A stretch of DNA of 64,000 nt. Source: Planctomycetota bacterium. GTDB taxonomy: Bacteria > Planctomycetota > Phycisphaerae > UBA1845 > PWPN01. Position 1 is the first letter of the stretch. Every line of letters begins with the position of its first letter. The notes beneath the pieces were generated by a model. The model was given only the letters and a program-made list of their open reading frames with translations, searched no databases and was not told the DNA's origin. A program made the position numbers and the translations under genes. This document shows, one piece after another, positions 27,119 to 35,831 of this stretch. The DNA lies in contig JAKLEZ010000007.1 of assembly GCA_022711465.1 (NCBI GenBank), positions 215,624-279,623 on the forward strand, read 5' to 3'.

Positions 27119-28732
27119 ATGAGGCAGGACACGAAGATTTGGGTGCTGGCAACGGCGGCCGCGGCTGTCGCATGGGCATGGATGTCGGCCGGTGCGATGG
27201 CCCAGGCGACTCAACCCAGTGGTCAGGATGCGGCGTCCGCGGTGAAGGCGGCCGAGAAGGAGCCTGCGGTGGCTCTCAAGCCGGCCGACGCGGCCCAGGG
27301 TGCGGACAGCGAGATCGAGTCGTTTATCAAGGCGACCAAGAATCCGTTCCCCTGGTTGAACTGGGGTGCGGACATTCGGGCCCGGAACGAGTTTGTCAAC
27401 AACCTTGGCGGGACTCGCTCCACCGACCGTCGCGGCAACGTCATGATTCTGAACAAGGACGCGTTGAGTCACGAGGTCGACTACCAGCGCTATCGGGCGC
27501 GATGGTGGGCGACGGTTACGCCGGTCAAGAATGTCGAGTTCTATGTCCGGTTGACCTGGGAAGGCTGGAATTACTGTGCCCCGGACCAGCTGCCTAACCC
27601 AAGTAATGCTCGTCTTGACGCCTGGGAGCAGCGGCCGCTGCTTTCCCGAGGCTGGATCAGCGAGCGAGACCAGGTTCTCTTCGACAACCTGTACGTCAAG
27701 CTGACCGACATCGGCGGTCTGCCGATCACGGTGACCGCTGGACGGCAGGATATCATCCTTGGGGAAGGGTGGCTGGTCATGGACGGCACGCCGCTGGACG
27801 GATCGCGAACGTTCTACTTTGATGGTATCCGGACCACGACCAACCTGAAGGACATCAAGACCACGTTTGATGCCATGTGGTTCCAGATCGATGCCCAAGG
27901 CGACGCATGGTTGCCGATGATGCGCAAGACCGACTGGCCGTTGTATGAAACGGAACAGGACGAGATGGGGGCCATCCTGTACGTGACCAACCGGTCAATC
28001 CCCAACATGTCGATTGAACCGTATTTCATGTACAAGCAGAACCGGCATGAGGAACCAACGACGATCAGACGAAGCGGGACCGACGCCGACATTTACACCT
28101 TCGGCACCCGCGTTGCCGGCACGGTCGGCAAGAACTGGAAGTATAGTGCCAACGTGGCGGGTCAGTTCGGCAACCGCGATGCCCCAGCAGGGATTCCCAA
28201 CAACCAGAACATCTGTGCCTGGGCCACGAACAACCGCCTCTCGTATCTGTTCAATGACAAGTGGAAGAACGAGGTTTACTTCGACTACGAGTACCTCTCC
28301 GGTGATCGTTCGCATCGCTATCAGGTCGACGGCAACTACGAGGCGTTCGACGTGCTGTGGGGTCGTTATCCACGATGGACGGAGGGGTATGGCTTCGCCT
28401 ATGCCGCCGAGTCCCGGGTGTTCGATCTGGGGAACACGCATCGTTTCGGGCCGGGCTGGAAAGCCTCGCCGACGTCCGCGATCGACGTAGGGCTCTACTA
28501 CAACTTCCTGTTTGCGGATGAGAACACGGTATACGATCAGAACCCGCAGAACCTCATCTTCGCCGGCGGCAACTTCCGAGGGCAGCTGCTGGTGCCGTAC
28601 TTCAAGTACGCGTTCAACAGCCACATGTTTGCCCGGGTGATGCCGGAGTTCTTCTTTCCCGGCAGCTACTACAAGGATGCCAGCAACGACGTGGGCACGT
28701 TTGTGCGTGTTGAGTTAGTTTTCACGTGGTGA
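27119..28732 (+). CDS. alginate-export/porin-type outer membrane beta-barrel protein
   Basis: A 537-residue outer-membrane protein. The ATG at 27119 follows AAAGGAG, and the product has a signal peptide ending near GAMAQA. After an Ala/Lys-rich linker the sequence is a beta-barrel of alternating aromatic strands with the alginate-export family look (ADIRARNEFVNN, DNLYVKLTD, VTAGRQDIILGEGWLVMDG, RTFYFDGIRTTTN), closing with strand RVELVFTW at the C-terminus, the usual barrel-ending aromatic. It sits between the symporter and the aryl-CoA genes and overlaps the thioesterase gene by 7 nt, so it probably admits the same substrate across the outer membrane. Confidence 0.82.
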   Translation: MRQDTKIWVLATAAAAVAWAWMSAGAMAQATQPSGQDAASAVKAAEKEPAVALKPADAAQGADSEIESFIKATKNPFPWLNWGADIRARNEFVNNLGGTRSTDRRGNVMILNKDALSHEVDYQRYRARWWATVTPVKNVEFYVRLTWEGWNYCAPDQLPNPSNARLDAWEQRPLLSRGWISERDQVLFDNLYVKLTDIGGLPITVTAGRQDIILGEGWLVMDGTPLDGSRTFYFDGIRTTTNLKDIKTTFDAMWFQIDAQGDAWLPMMRKTDWPLYETEQDEMGAILYVTNRSIPNMSIEPYFMYKQNRHEEPTTIRRSGTDADIYTFGTRVAGTVGKNWKYSANVAGQFGNRDAPAGIPNNQNICAWATNNRLSYLFNDKWKNEVYFDYEYLSGDRSHRYQVDGNYEAFDVLWGRYPRWTEGYGFAYAAESRVFDLGNTHRFGPGWKASPTSAIDVGLYYNFLFADENTVYDQNPQNLIFAGGNFRGQLLVPYFKYAFNSHMFARVMPEFFFPGSYYKDASNDVGTFVRVELVFTW

Positions 28733-29136
28733 GCGGGCCGGTCAAGAATACCACTTTTCTTCGGGTTCGTTACAGCGAAACGGACCAGATGGGTACGTTC
28801 TACAACTCGCGGGCCCTGGAGTGGTTTGAGTGCGGGCGCACCGAACTGCTTCGGGCCCTGGGGGTTCCCTACGCGGACATGGAGCATCGGGGGGTCTATC
28901 TGCCCCTGGTTGAATCCCATGTGGAATACTTAGGGCGGGCGCGATACGATGATGCCCTGCGCGTGACCGCATCCGCGGCGATGTCCGGCCGGGCGAGGCT
29001 GCGGTTCGACGTCCGAGTGACTCAGGATGTGGGTGGCCAGGATGTGGTTCGCGGGTACACGGTTCACGCGGTTGCCAACGCGGCCGGCCGGCCGATTCGA
29101 CCTCCCGCTTGGCTGTCCGCTTTGGTGAAGGCTTGA
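28726..29136 (+). CDS. acyl-CoA thioesterase, 4HBT/YbgC type
   Basis: A 136-residue hot-dog fold thioesterase. The signature VRYSETDQMGTFYNS..LEWFECGRTELLR contains the catalytic Asp, with Tyr/His-region variation (Asn-Ser where HxN is common). The GTG start at 28726 (or 28729) overlaps the porin stop, implying translational coupling. In the setting of IorAB and two aryl-CoA ligases it may hydrolyse arylacetyl-CoA; that is inference. Confidence 0.88.
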   Translation: MVSGPVKNTTFLRVRYSETDQMGTFYNSRALEWFECGRTELLRALGVPYADMEHRGVYLPLVESHVEYLGRARYDDALRVTASAAMSGRARLRFDVRVTQDVGGQDVVRGYTVHAVANAAGRPIRPPAWLSALVKA

Positions 29137-29181
29137 GGTTTGCCGAGGGCGAAGGTGCCATCGGCGTTTGGAGGCGACGGG

Positions 29182-30798
29182 ATGGAGCGTAATCGCTATC
29201 TGCTGACCGGCGATGAAGCGGTTGCCCAGGCTGCTGTTGATGCCGGGGTTGCGCTCGGCACTGGCTACCCCGGCACGCCCTCGACCGAGATTCTGGAACA
29301 CCTCAGTTCTCTGGGCGGACGATCGCGGTGGTCGCCGAATGAGAAGGTGGCGCTCGAGGTCGGTATTGGGGCCGCGTTCGGTGGGGCCCGGGCGCTGGTG
29401 ACGATGAAGCACGTTGGCCTGAACGTGGCCGCCGATCCCTTGTTCACCGCGGCCTACACGGGGGTGACCGGGGCCCTGGTGGTGGTGTCCGCGGACGATC
29501 CGGGGATGGCCTCGAGCCAGAACGAGCAGGACAACCGCCGGTTTGCCGTTGCCGCCGGCGTGCCCATGCTCGAGCCCTCCGATTCGCAGGAAGCTTACGA
29601 TTTCGCTGCGTTGGCCATTGAGATCTCGGAACGTTGGCGTATTCCGGTGCTGTTTCGAATGACCACGCGGGTTTGCCATGCCAAGACGGCCGTGGTGCGG
29701 CGCGAGCTGGCCCAGCCCAAGTCCGCCCCGAGCTTCCAGAGAGACATTCCGAGTCGGGTGATGATTCCCGCCTATGCTCGTCCGGCCCATCGTCGGCTGC
29801 GGCAGAAGCTGGCCGAGATCACCGCCTGGAACGAGACTTCCGGCCCGAACGGTATCGAGCACAGCGGTGACGGCACGCTGGGCATTATCACCTCGGGCAT
29901 TTCGTACATGCATGCTCGTGAAGCGGCGCCTGGGGCGAGTTTTCTCAAGCTGGGGATGACCCATCCGCTGCCGGTGGAGATGGTCCGCAGGTTCGTGGAC
30001 ACGATTGACCGTTGCGTGGTCATTGAGGAGGGGGATCCCTACCTGGTTGACGCGTTGCGGGCGGCGGGCTTGAACGTCGAGGGCAAGTCGGAGATGTATC
30101 GGTTTGGTGAGCTGAACGTTGGGCGGGTGCAGCGGATCCTGGCCAACGACACTTCGCCGGAAGCTCCGCCTCCTCGGGGCAAGCCGCCGCAGTTGTGCAA
30201 TGCCTGCCCGCACCGGACGGGGTTCACGACATTCGCCAAGCTCAACTGCATCGTGGCCGGCGACATTGGCTGTTACACGCTGGGAGTGCTTCCCCCGTTT
30301 GAGGCGATGGACAGCTGTGTTTGTATGGGGGCGAGCATCGGTGCGGGTCTGGGGCTGCGGCATGTGCTCCCGGAGGAGCAAGCCCGCCGGGTGATCAGCG
30401 TCATCGGGGACAGCACCTTCATGCACAGCGGGATCACCGGGCTGGTGGAGATGGTGTACAACCCGCCGCCGACCGGGCACGTGGTTGTGATCCTGGACAA
30501 TGGTACGACGGCCATGACCGGCTTGCAGGAGCACCCGGCCACGGGGCGCACGCTGGATCACAAGAGCACGGGCAAGGTCAGCATGGAGGATCTGGCGCGG
30601 TCGTTGGGGATTCCGAACGTGGTGGTGACGGACCCGGTAGGCGACCCTGAGGGTTTCGAGGCTTTGGTCCAGCGGGCGTTGGGCGGCGGCGGGTTGTGGG
30701 TGATCGTGGCTCGGCGTCCGTGCCTGCTGGCGGCCGGCAAGATCAAGGAATACGAGCGACAGGCGGGGGCCGCCGCGGCGTGTTCGTCGGCGTCTTGA
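29182..30798 (+). CDS. iorA: indolepyruvate ferredoxin oxidoreductase alpha subunit, lacking ferredoxin domain
   Basis: A 538-residue subunit of the TPP-dependent enzyme that oxidatively decarboxylates aryl pyruvates to arylacetyl-CoA. Seen: LLTGDEAVAQAAVDAGV and GTGYPGTPSTEI at the N-terminus, NACPHRTGFTTF near 337, and the TPP site GDIGCYTLGVLPP...VISVIGDSTFMHSGITGL...VVVILDNGTTAMTG. The start follows GGAGG at 29170-29174. Typical IorA proteins end with a two-cluster ferredoxin domain (two CxxCxxC sets); here the protein ends shortly after VIVARRPCLL with no such cysteines. iorB follows after 17 nt. Confidence 0.9.
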   Translation: MERNRYLLTGDEAVAQAAVDAGVALGTGYPGTPSTEILEHLSSLGGRSRWSPNEKVALEVGIGAAFGGARALVTMKHVGLNVAADPLFTAAYTGVTGALVVVSADDPGMASSQNEQDNRRFAVAAGVPMLEPSDSQEAYDFAALAIEISERWRIPVLFRMTTRVCHAKTAVVRRELAQPKSAPSFQRDIPSRVMIPAYARPAHRRLRQKLAEITAWNETSGPNGIEHSGDGTLGIITSGISYMHAREAAPGASFLKLGMTHPLPVEMVRRFVDTIDRCVVIEEGDPYLVDALRAAGLNVEGKSEMYRFGELNVGRVQRILANDTSPEAPPPRGKPPQLCNACPHRTGFTTFAKLNCIVAGDIGCYTLGVLPPFEAMDSCVCMGASIGAGLGLRHVLPEEQARRVISVIGDSTFMHSGITGLVEMVYNPPPTGHVVVILDNGTTAMTGLQEHPATGRTLDHKSTGKVSMEDLARSLGIPNVVVTDPVGDPEGFEALVQRALGGGGLWVIVARRPCLLAAGKIKEYERQAGAAAACSSAS

Positions 30799-30815
30799 AG
30801 TAGGGGAGTCATGCG

Positions 30816-31301
30816 ATGGCGGGTAGAGTCACGAACGTGGTTTTTGCCGGGCTTGGCGGACAGGGTGTGATCAAGGCCTCGGACATCCTGGCGGAAGTCG
30901 CCTTTGAGCGGGGGCTTGCGGTCAAGAAGAGCGAGCTTCACGGGATGAGCCAGCGAGGCGGTTCGGTGACGAGCGATGTCCGGTTCGGCCAGGAGGTTTT
31001 CAGCCCGATGGTTCCGGAGGGGCAGGCGGACTACCTGGTCGTTCTCGCGCCCGAGGAGTTGGAGAACAGCAAGCGGCATTTGCGTCCTGGCGGAGTGCTG
31101 GTTCCGCCGGACGCCGTTGCGGCGGAGCGGCTGCCGAGCAGCAAGTGTCTGAACATCGCTCTCCTGGGCGTATTGAGTGCCCATTTGCCTTTCGAGGTCG
31201 AGGCATGGCTGAAGGTGGTACGGGCCAATCTGCCCGAGAAGCTCCATGAGATGAATGATCAGGCTTTCGCTCTGGGGCGGGAGTCTGCGAAGAAGGTGTA
31301 G
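30816..31301 (+). CDS. iorB: indolepyruvate ferredoxin oxidoreductase beta subunit
   Basis: A 161-residue gamma-type POR domain: NVVFAGLGGQGVIKASDILAEVAFERGL, then VKKSELHGMSQRGGSVTSDVRFG and PEGQADYLVVLAPEELE. It pairs with IorA to complete the keto-acid oxidoreductase. It is shorter than usual (~190 residues). GGGGAG at 30803-30808 is 7 nt before the ATG. Confidence 0.9.
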   Translation: MAGRVTNVVFAGLGGQGVIKASDILAEVAFERGLAVKKSELHGMSQRGGSVTSDVRFGQEVFSPMVPEGQADYLVVLAPEELENSKRHLRPGGVLVPPDAVAAERLPSSKCLNIALLGVLSAHLPFEVEAWLKVVRANLPEKLHEMNDQAFALGRESAKKV

Positions 31302-31340
31302 TGCCCGCGTCGGGCCGTATTCAAGCGGGAGGGCTCTTTG

Positions 31341-32675
31341 ATGACGATTGAACAGTGGAATGATCTGCCCGGCGGTTTTCATCCGGCCAGTGCCATGGAC
31401 TTCTTGCCGAAACCGCAGATGCGCGATCTGCAGTTTCGGCGGCTGACGGCCGTTGTTCAGAGGGCCTTCGACAACGTGGGGCTCTTTCGCAGCCGGATGA
31501 AGGAACGGGGTCTGAGCCCGGCCGATATCCGCAGCCTGAACGACATCGTGAAGCTGCCGTTTTCGCAGAAGACCGATCTGCGGGACACCTATCCGTTTGG
31601 CCTGTTTGCCAGTCCGATGTCGGAGATTGTTCGGCTTCATGCCTCGAGCGGGACGACCGGCAAGCCGATCGTCGTGTCTTACACGAAGGAGGACATTGAG
31701 GTCTGGGCCAGCGTCATGGTGCGGACGTTTGCGGCCTGTGGTCTGCATCGCGGCGACATCATCCAGAACGCCTACGGGTACGGCTTGTTTACCGGCGGCT
31801 TGGGTGCCCACTATGGTGCGGAGGCCCTGGGTGCGACCGTGATTCCGATTTCCGGCGGCAACAGTGACCGGCAGATCATGGTCATGAAGGATTTTGGTGT
31901 TACCGCGATCTGCAGCACGCCGAGCTACTTCATCCATCTGATCGAGCGGGCCGGCGAGATGGGCATCGACATGCACGATCTTCCGTTGCGGGCGGGCATC
32001 TTCGGGGCCGAGCCCTGGACGGAGCAGATGCGCAAGCACATTGAAGCGGGATCGGGCATCAAGGCTTACGACATCTACGGCCTGTCGGAGATCATTGGTC
32101 CCGGGGTGGCCTCGGAAGCGGAAGGTCAGGATGGGCTGTTCATTTTTGAGGACCACTTCTATCCGGAGATCGTCGATCCTCAGACTGGCGAGCCGTTGCC
32201 CGAGGGGGAGGAGGGCGAGCTTGTCCTGACCACGTTGAGCAAGCGGGCCATGCCGGTTATCCGGTACCGCACGCATGACATTACCGCATTTCTGTCCGGG
32301 CCGTCGAAGTGTGGGCGGACGCTTCGCCGGATTCGTCGGATCGGCCGGCGCAGTGACGACATGTTCATCATCCGGGGGGTCAACGTGTTCCCGTCGCAGA
32401 TTGAGGCCGCGCTGCTGAGCGTGGAGGGCACGTTGCCGCACTACCAGATTATCCTGACCCGGGACAAGGGGCTGGACCAGGTTGAGGTGCAGGTCGAGGT
32501 TACCGCGGAGATCTTCAGCGACAAGGTCAAGGCTATGGAGCAGGTTCAGGGCAAGCTGGCTCACGCGGTCGAGCGAACCCTCGGTATTCGAGTGAAGATT
32601 CGTCTGGTTGAACCTCACACCATTGAACGGAGCCAGGGCAAGGCCAAACGGGTGATCGACAAGAGGAACATGTGA
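31341..32675 (+). CDS. paaK: phenylacetate-CoA ligase
   Basis: A 444-residue AMP-forming aryl-acid:CoA ligase. Motifs: HASSGTTGKPIVVSYT (P-loop), NAYGYGLFTGGLGAHYGAEALGA, YGLSEIIGPGVASE, IRYRTHDIT and RRSDDMFIIRGVNVFPSQIE, and the catalytic Lys region SQGKAKRVIDKR at the C-terminus. ATG 31341 follows GGGAGGG. A second paralogue lies downstream, separated only by an ACT-domain gene. It would activate phenylacetate-type acids or, run backwards, make ATP from the arylacetyl-CoA formed by IorAB. Confidence 0.93.
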   Translation: MTIEQWNDLPGGFHPASAMDFLPKPQMRDLQFRRLTAVVQRAFDNVGLFRSRMKERGLSPADIRSLNDIVKLPFSQKTDLRDTYPFGLFASPMSEIVRLHASSGTTGKPIVVSYTKEDIEVWASVMVRTFAACGLHRGDIIQNAYGYGLFTGGLGAHYGAEALGATVIPISGGNSDRQIMVMKDFGVTAICSTPSYFIHLIERAGEMGIDMHDLPLRAGIFGAEPWTEQMRKHIEAGSGIKAYDIYGLSEIIGPGVASEAEGQDGLFIFEDHFYPEIVDPQTGEPLPEGEEGELVLTTLSKRAMPVIRYRTHDITAFLSGPSKCGRTLRRIRRIGRRSDDMFIIRGVNVFPSQIEAALLSVEGTLPHYQIILTRDKGLDQVEVQVEVTAEIFSDKVKAMEQVQGKLAHAVERTLGIRVKIRLVEPHTIERSQGKAKRVIDKRNM

Positions 32676-32739
32676 GGGTGAGATGATCGGGCCGGTCAGT
32701 CATCCGGGCGGAGTACCCGGGAAAGGATCGAGGTGAGCC

Positions 32740-33174
32740 ATGAAAATCCAGCAGTTGTCACTGTTTCTCGAGAACAAGCCGCGCACGCTGCGAGTGCCCA
32801 CGAAGGTGCTGGCCGATGCCGGCATCAACATCCTCACGATGTCTCTGGCGGACACCGAGCAGTTCGGCATTCTTCGCCTGATTGTGCAAGACGCCCCTAA
32901 AGCCAAGGCGGTTTTGGAGAAGGCCGGATGTGTCGTCAATCTGACCGAGGTCATCGCGGTTGAGGTTCCCGACCGGCCGGGCGGTCTCGACGGCGTCCTG
33001 GCGGTCATCGAGCAGAGTGAACTGAACATTGAGTACGTGTACTCGTTCACTGCCCGCAAGGGTGACCGTGCGGTGATGGTGTTCCGTTTCGACAATCCCG
33101 ACCAGGCTTTGAAGACGTTGACCGCCAAGCGAGTCGGCGTGATCGCCGAACTTGAGCAGCTGACGAAGGACTGA
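32740..33174 (+). CDS. tandem ACT-domain protein
   Basis: A 144-residue protein made of two ACT-like domains (IQQLSLFLENKPRTLRVPTKVLADAGINI at the start; EVIAVEVPDRPGGLDGVLAVIEQSELNIEYVYSF from about 67). Such proteins bind amino acids and are frequently encoded beside phenylacetate-CoA ligases. Probably a sensor that tunes the ligases or IorAB to aromatic amino-acid supply. Encoded 64 nt after paaK on the same strand. Confidence 0.9.
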   Translation: MKIQQLSLFLENKPRTLRVPTKVLADAGINILTMSLADTEQFGILRLIVQDAPKAKAVLEKAGCVVNLTEVIAVEVPDRPGGLDGVLAVIEQSELNIEYVYSFTARKGDRAVMVFRFDNPDQALKTLTAKRVGVIAELEQLTKD

Positions 33175-33242
33175 TCCGGCGGCGGTCTTCCTGTCGGGTG
33201 GAGCCGGGCGGCGGGTGTCCATGAGCCGGATGGGAACGATTC

Positions 33243-34586
33243 ATGCCAGAGTTCAAAGTCGAGAACCGGGTCTGGGATGCCGAGGAGACCATGTCCCGCG
33301 ACCAGTTGCGGGCGTGCCAACTCGAGCGGTTGCGGTCCTGTGTGGCCCGCGTTTCGGCGGTGCCCTTCTACAAGGAGGCCCTGGCCAGGCTGGGTGTCGG
33401 GCCGGAGTCGATCCGGACGCTGGATGACATCCGCCGGCTGCCCCTCACCACCAAGGAGGACTTCCGGCGCAATTATCCGCTGGGCCTGCTAGCCGTTCCC
33501 CGGGAGCAGGTGGTTCGGATTCACGGTTCCTCGGGGACGACGGGCAAGCCGGTGTTCGTGGCCTACAACACCGCCGACATGGTGCTCTGGTCGAACCTTT
33601 GCGCTCGGTTCCTGGTGGCCGGCGGGTTGCGCCCGGAGCACATGGTGCACATCGCGTTCGGGTATGGGTTGTTTACCGGTGGGTTTGGGCTGCACCAGGG
33701 TGTCGAGCGGGTCGGAGCGGCGATTGTTCCGGCGGCGGCGGGCAACACGAATCGCCAGATTTTGCTTCTGCAGGATCTCAAGGCTGACGTTCTCATCTGT
33801 ACGCCGAGCTACGCCCTCAACATTGCGGAGGTCGGTCGCGAGCAGGGCCTGAGGCCTGGTGACCTGAGGCTCCGGTACGGTCACTTCGGCGGCGAGCCCT
33901 GGACGGAGGACATGCGTGTGCGGATCGAGGCGGAGCTGGGCATCCATGCGTTCAACAACTACGGTCTGAGCGAGGTCATGGGTCCCGGCGTCAGCGGAGA
34001 GTGCGCCGTTCAGAAGGGCATGCACCTGCAGGAGGATCATTTCCTCGTCGAATGCCTGAATCCCGACACGCTTGAACCGGTTTCGGTGGGTGAGAAGGGT
34101 GAGCTGGTGATCACGACGCTGACGAAAGAGGCGATGCCGGTGCTGCGATACCGCACGCGGGACATCGCCTGGCTGGACTCCTCCCCCTGTCCCTGCGGGC
34201 GGACGACGGTGCGGATGAGCCGGGTGGTGGGCCGCTCGGATGACATGCTCATCATTCGTGGAGTGAACGTTTTCCCGTCTCAGATCGAGGAGGCCCTGCT
34301 GCGCGTGGAAGGGACCGCTCCGCACTACCTCATTGAGCTGGATCGTCCGGGTGCCATGGACGAGGCCAAGGTCAAGGTTGAGATCCGGCCGCAGGACTTC
34401 TCGGATCGGATCAGCGAGCTGCGGGCCTTGAAAGGCCGGATCGAGCGAGAGATCGGGATCATTACCGGCATACACATTGAAGTCGAGTTGGTCGAACCGC
34501 ACAGCCTGGAGCGGGCCGTTGGGAAGGCCAAGCGGGTGATTGACCACCGGCAGGTTCGCATGTCCGACGGTTCGTCGCCGGGCTGA
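33243..34586 (+). CDS. paaK: phenylacetate-CoA ligase, second paralogue
   Basis: A 447-residue homologue of the ligase at 31341-32675 with all main motifs: HGSSGTTGKPVFVAYN, IAFGYGLFTGGFGLHQGVERVGA, YGLSEVMGPGVSGE, LRYRTRDIAWLD, GRSDDMLIIRGVNVFPSQIEE and AVGKAKRVIDHR. A Cys-rich CPCGRT stretch near 317 resembles the metal or structural loop common in such ligases and absent from the first copy (there SKCGRT). Divergence suggests a different acid substrate (for example indoleacetate versus phenylacetate); not resolvable here. Confidence 0.92.
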   Translation: MPEFKVENRVWDAEETMSRDQLRACQLERLRSCVARVSAVPFYKEALARLGVGPESIRTLDDIRRLPLTTKEDFRRNYPLGLLAVPREQVVRIHGSSGTTGKPVFVAYNTADMVLWSNLCARFLVAGGLRPEHMVHIAFGYGLFTGGFGLHQGVERVGAAIVPAAAGNTNRQILLLQDLKADVLICTPSYALNIAEVGREQGLRPGDLRLRYGHFGGEPWTEDMRVRIEAELGIHAFNNYGLSEVMGPGVSGECAVQKGMHLQEDHFLVECLNPDTLEPVSVGEKGELVITTLTKEAMPVLRYRTRDIAWLDSSPCPCGRTTVRMSRVVGRSDDMLIIRGVNVFPSQIEEALLRVEGTAPHYLIELDRPGAMDEAKVKVEIRPQDFSDRISELRALKGRIEREIGIITGIHIEVELVEPHSLERAVGKAKRVIDHRQVRMSDGSSPG

Positions 34587-34637
34587 TGCGCTGGCGGCAC
34601 ATCTGGCTTTTCGGCGGTCGCGGGCCGTGGTCGCCGC

Positions 34638-35621
34638 TCACTTGGCGGGCTTGGCGGCCGGTGTTCCGGCGCTATTCAGTTCGCGCTCGTATGCCTGGAG
34701 TGTCTTCTTGAGGGCGGCCTTGCCGGCGGGCGTTTTCTCGAGCTCGACGGCTTGGCGCTGAATCTTGACAGCCTCATCCTTGCGGTTACTGTCCCAGAGC
34801 GCCCGGGCGTAGGTGTCGAGGATGTTGGGGTTCTTGTTTTCGGTCCGTTCGACGGCTTTCTGGGCGGCCTTGAGGGCGAGTTCGACGTCCCGGTTCTTGA
34901 ACTTCTCGTCGGTGAGAATCGTCCAGGCGAAGCTGTTGAGCACATTCGGGCTTTTTGCCGCAAGGGTGACGACTTCATCGCCGATTCGTCGGGCGTCCTT
35001 CAGCATCTTGGCCTTGCCATCGGCGGTCTTGGCGGCGTCGGCTCGGGGGATCAGGGAGAAGTAGACGTCGGCTCTCTTCTCGGCTTTCCTGCCTTGCTTA
35101 GCGGCCTCGAGGTCGTACTTGCCCTCCATGACCTGGTCGATCACCTCGTCCAGTCCATCGAGGGGGTTACCGTTCCAGATGATCAGCCCGGTCTTGTCCA
35201 CGACGCAGGCGAAGGGGATGCCTCGGGCGCCGAAGCCGCCCATGTAGGCCTTGGTGGTGGCGTGGGCCTTGTCGATGGCCACGGTGTACTGCATCTTGTC
35301 GCCCATCTTCTGGAGGAACTCCTTGACTACGCCGGGTTGCTCGTCGGTGATGCCGATGACCACGAGGCCCTTGTCCTTGTACTTGGCCTGCATCTCGGTG
35401 AGGTGCGGGATGCTCATCCGGCAGGGGCCGCACCAGGTTGCCCAGAATTCCACGATGAAGACGTTTTTGCCCTTGCCGGCCCTGAGGTTTTGGGCGTTTC
35501 CCTTGGCCCATTCGCTGATCTGCAGGGCGGGTGCGGGACTGCCCAGGTCAAGTGCGAAGGCGGAGGTGGCGAGGACAAGGCCGGTCACGGCGAAGGCGAG
35601 AAGCGCAGCGCGGGATGGCAT
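34638..35621 (-). CDS. TlpA-like thioredoxin-fold protein with helical C-terminal domain
   Basis: A 327-residue exported protein. The start at 35621 has AGGAG 7-8 nt upstream and gives a signal peptide ending at SAFA. Residues ~20-165 form a TlpA/ResA thioredoxin domain with active site WCGPC (VEFWATWCGPCRMSIPHLTE) and cis-Pro in GARGIPFACVVD. The C-terminal half is helical and repeat-like (AWTILTDEKFKNRDVELALKAAQKAVE, LDTYARALWDSNRKDEAVKIQRQAVE), a TPR-like pattern. Likely a periplasmic thiol oxidoreductase. A close paralogue follows upstream on the same strand. Confidence 0.87.
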   Translation of the reverse strand: MPSRAALLAFAVTGLVLATSAFALDLGSPAPALQISEWAKGNAQNLRAGKGKNVFIVEFWATWCGPCRMSIPHLTEMQAKYKDKGLVVIGITDEQPGVVKEFLQKMGDKMQYTVAIDKAHATTKAYMGGFGARGIPFACVVDKTGLIIWNGNPLDGLDEVIDQVMEGKYDLEAAKQGRKAEKRADVYFSLIPRADAAKTADGKAKMLKDARRIGDEVVTLAAKSPNVLNSFAWTILTDEKFKNRDVELALKAAQKAVERTENKNPNILDTYARALWDSNRKDEAVKIQRQAVELEKTPAGKAALKKTLQAYERELNSAGTPAAKPAK

Positions 35622-35831
35622 GGATCTACTCCTATCCATCAAGTCAGAATCGGGACGAAAGCCATACTAGCCTCAAGACAGGTATCCTACCGGGAAAGGG
35701 GATGACCGGCAATCAGCTGTCGGTGCGGCGTCCGGGACAAGGGCGGCCGGGCGTTGGGTGTGGTTCGCGGGCGGCGGCCTGGGCAGGTCTGGGTGTGATC
35801 GGCGAGCCGGGGGTGGTCTGGGCCGGGGGGT

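Noticed and set aside
30558..32618. 686-codon minus-strand frame opposite iorB and paaK
   Set aside because: Shadow frame in GC-rich DNA, rich in Arg/His/Gln/Leu, with no motif.
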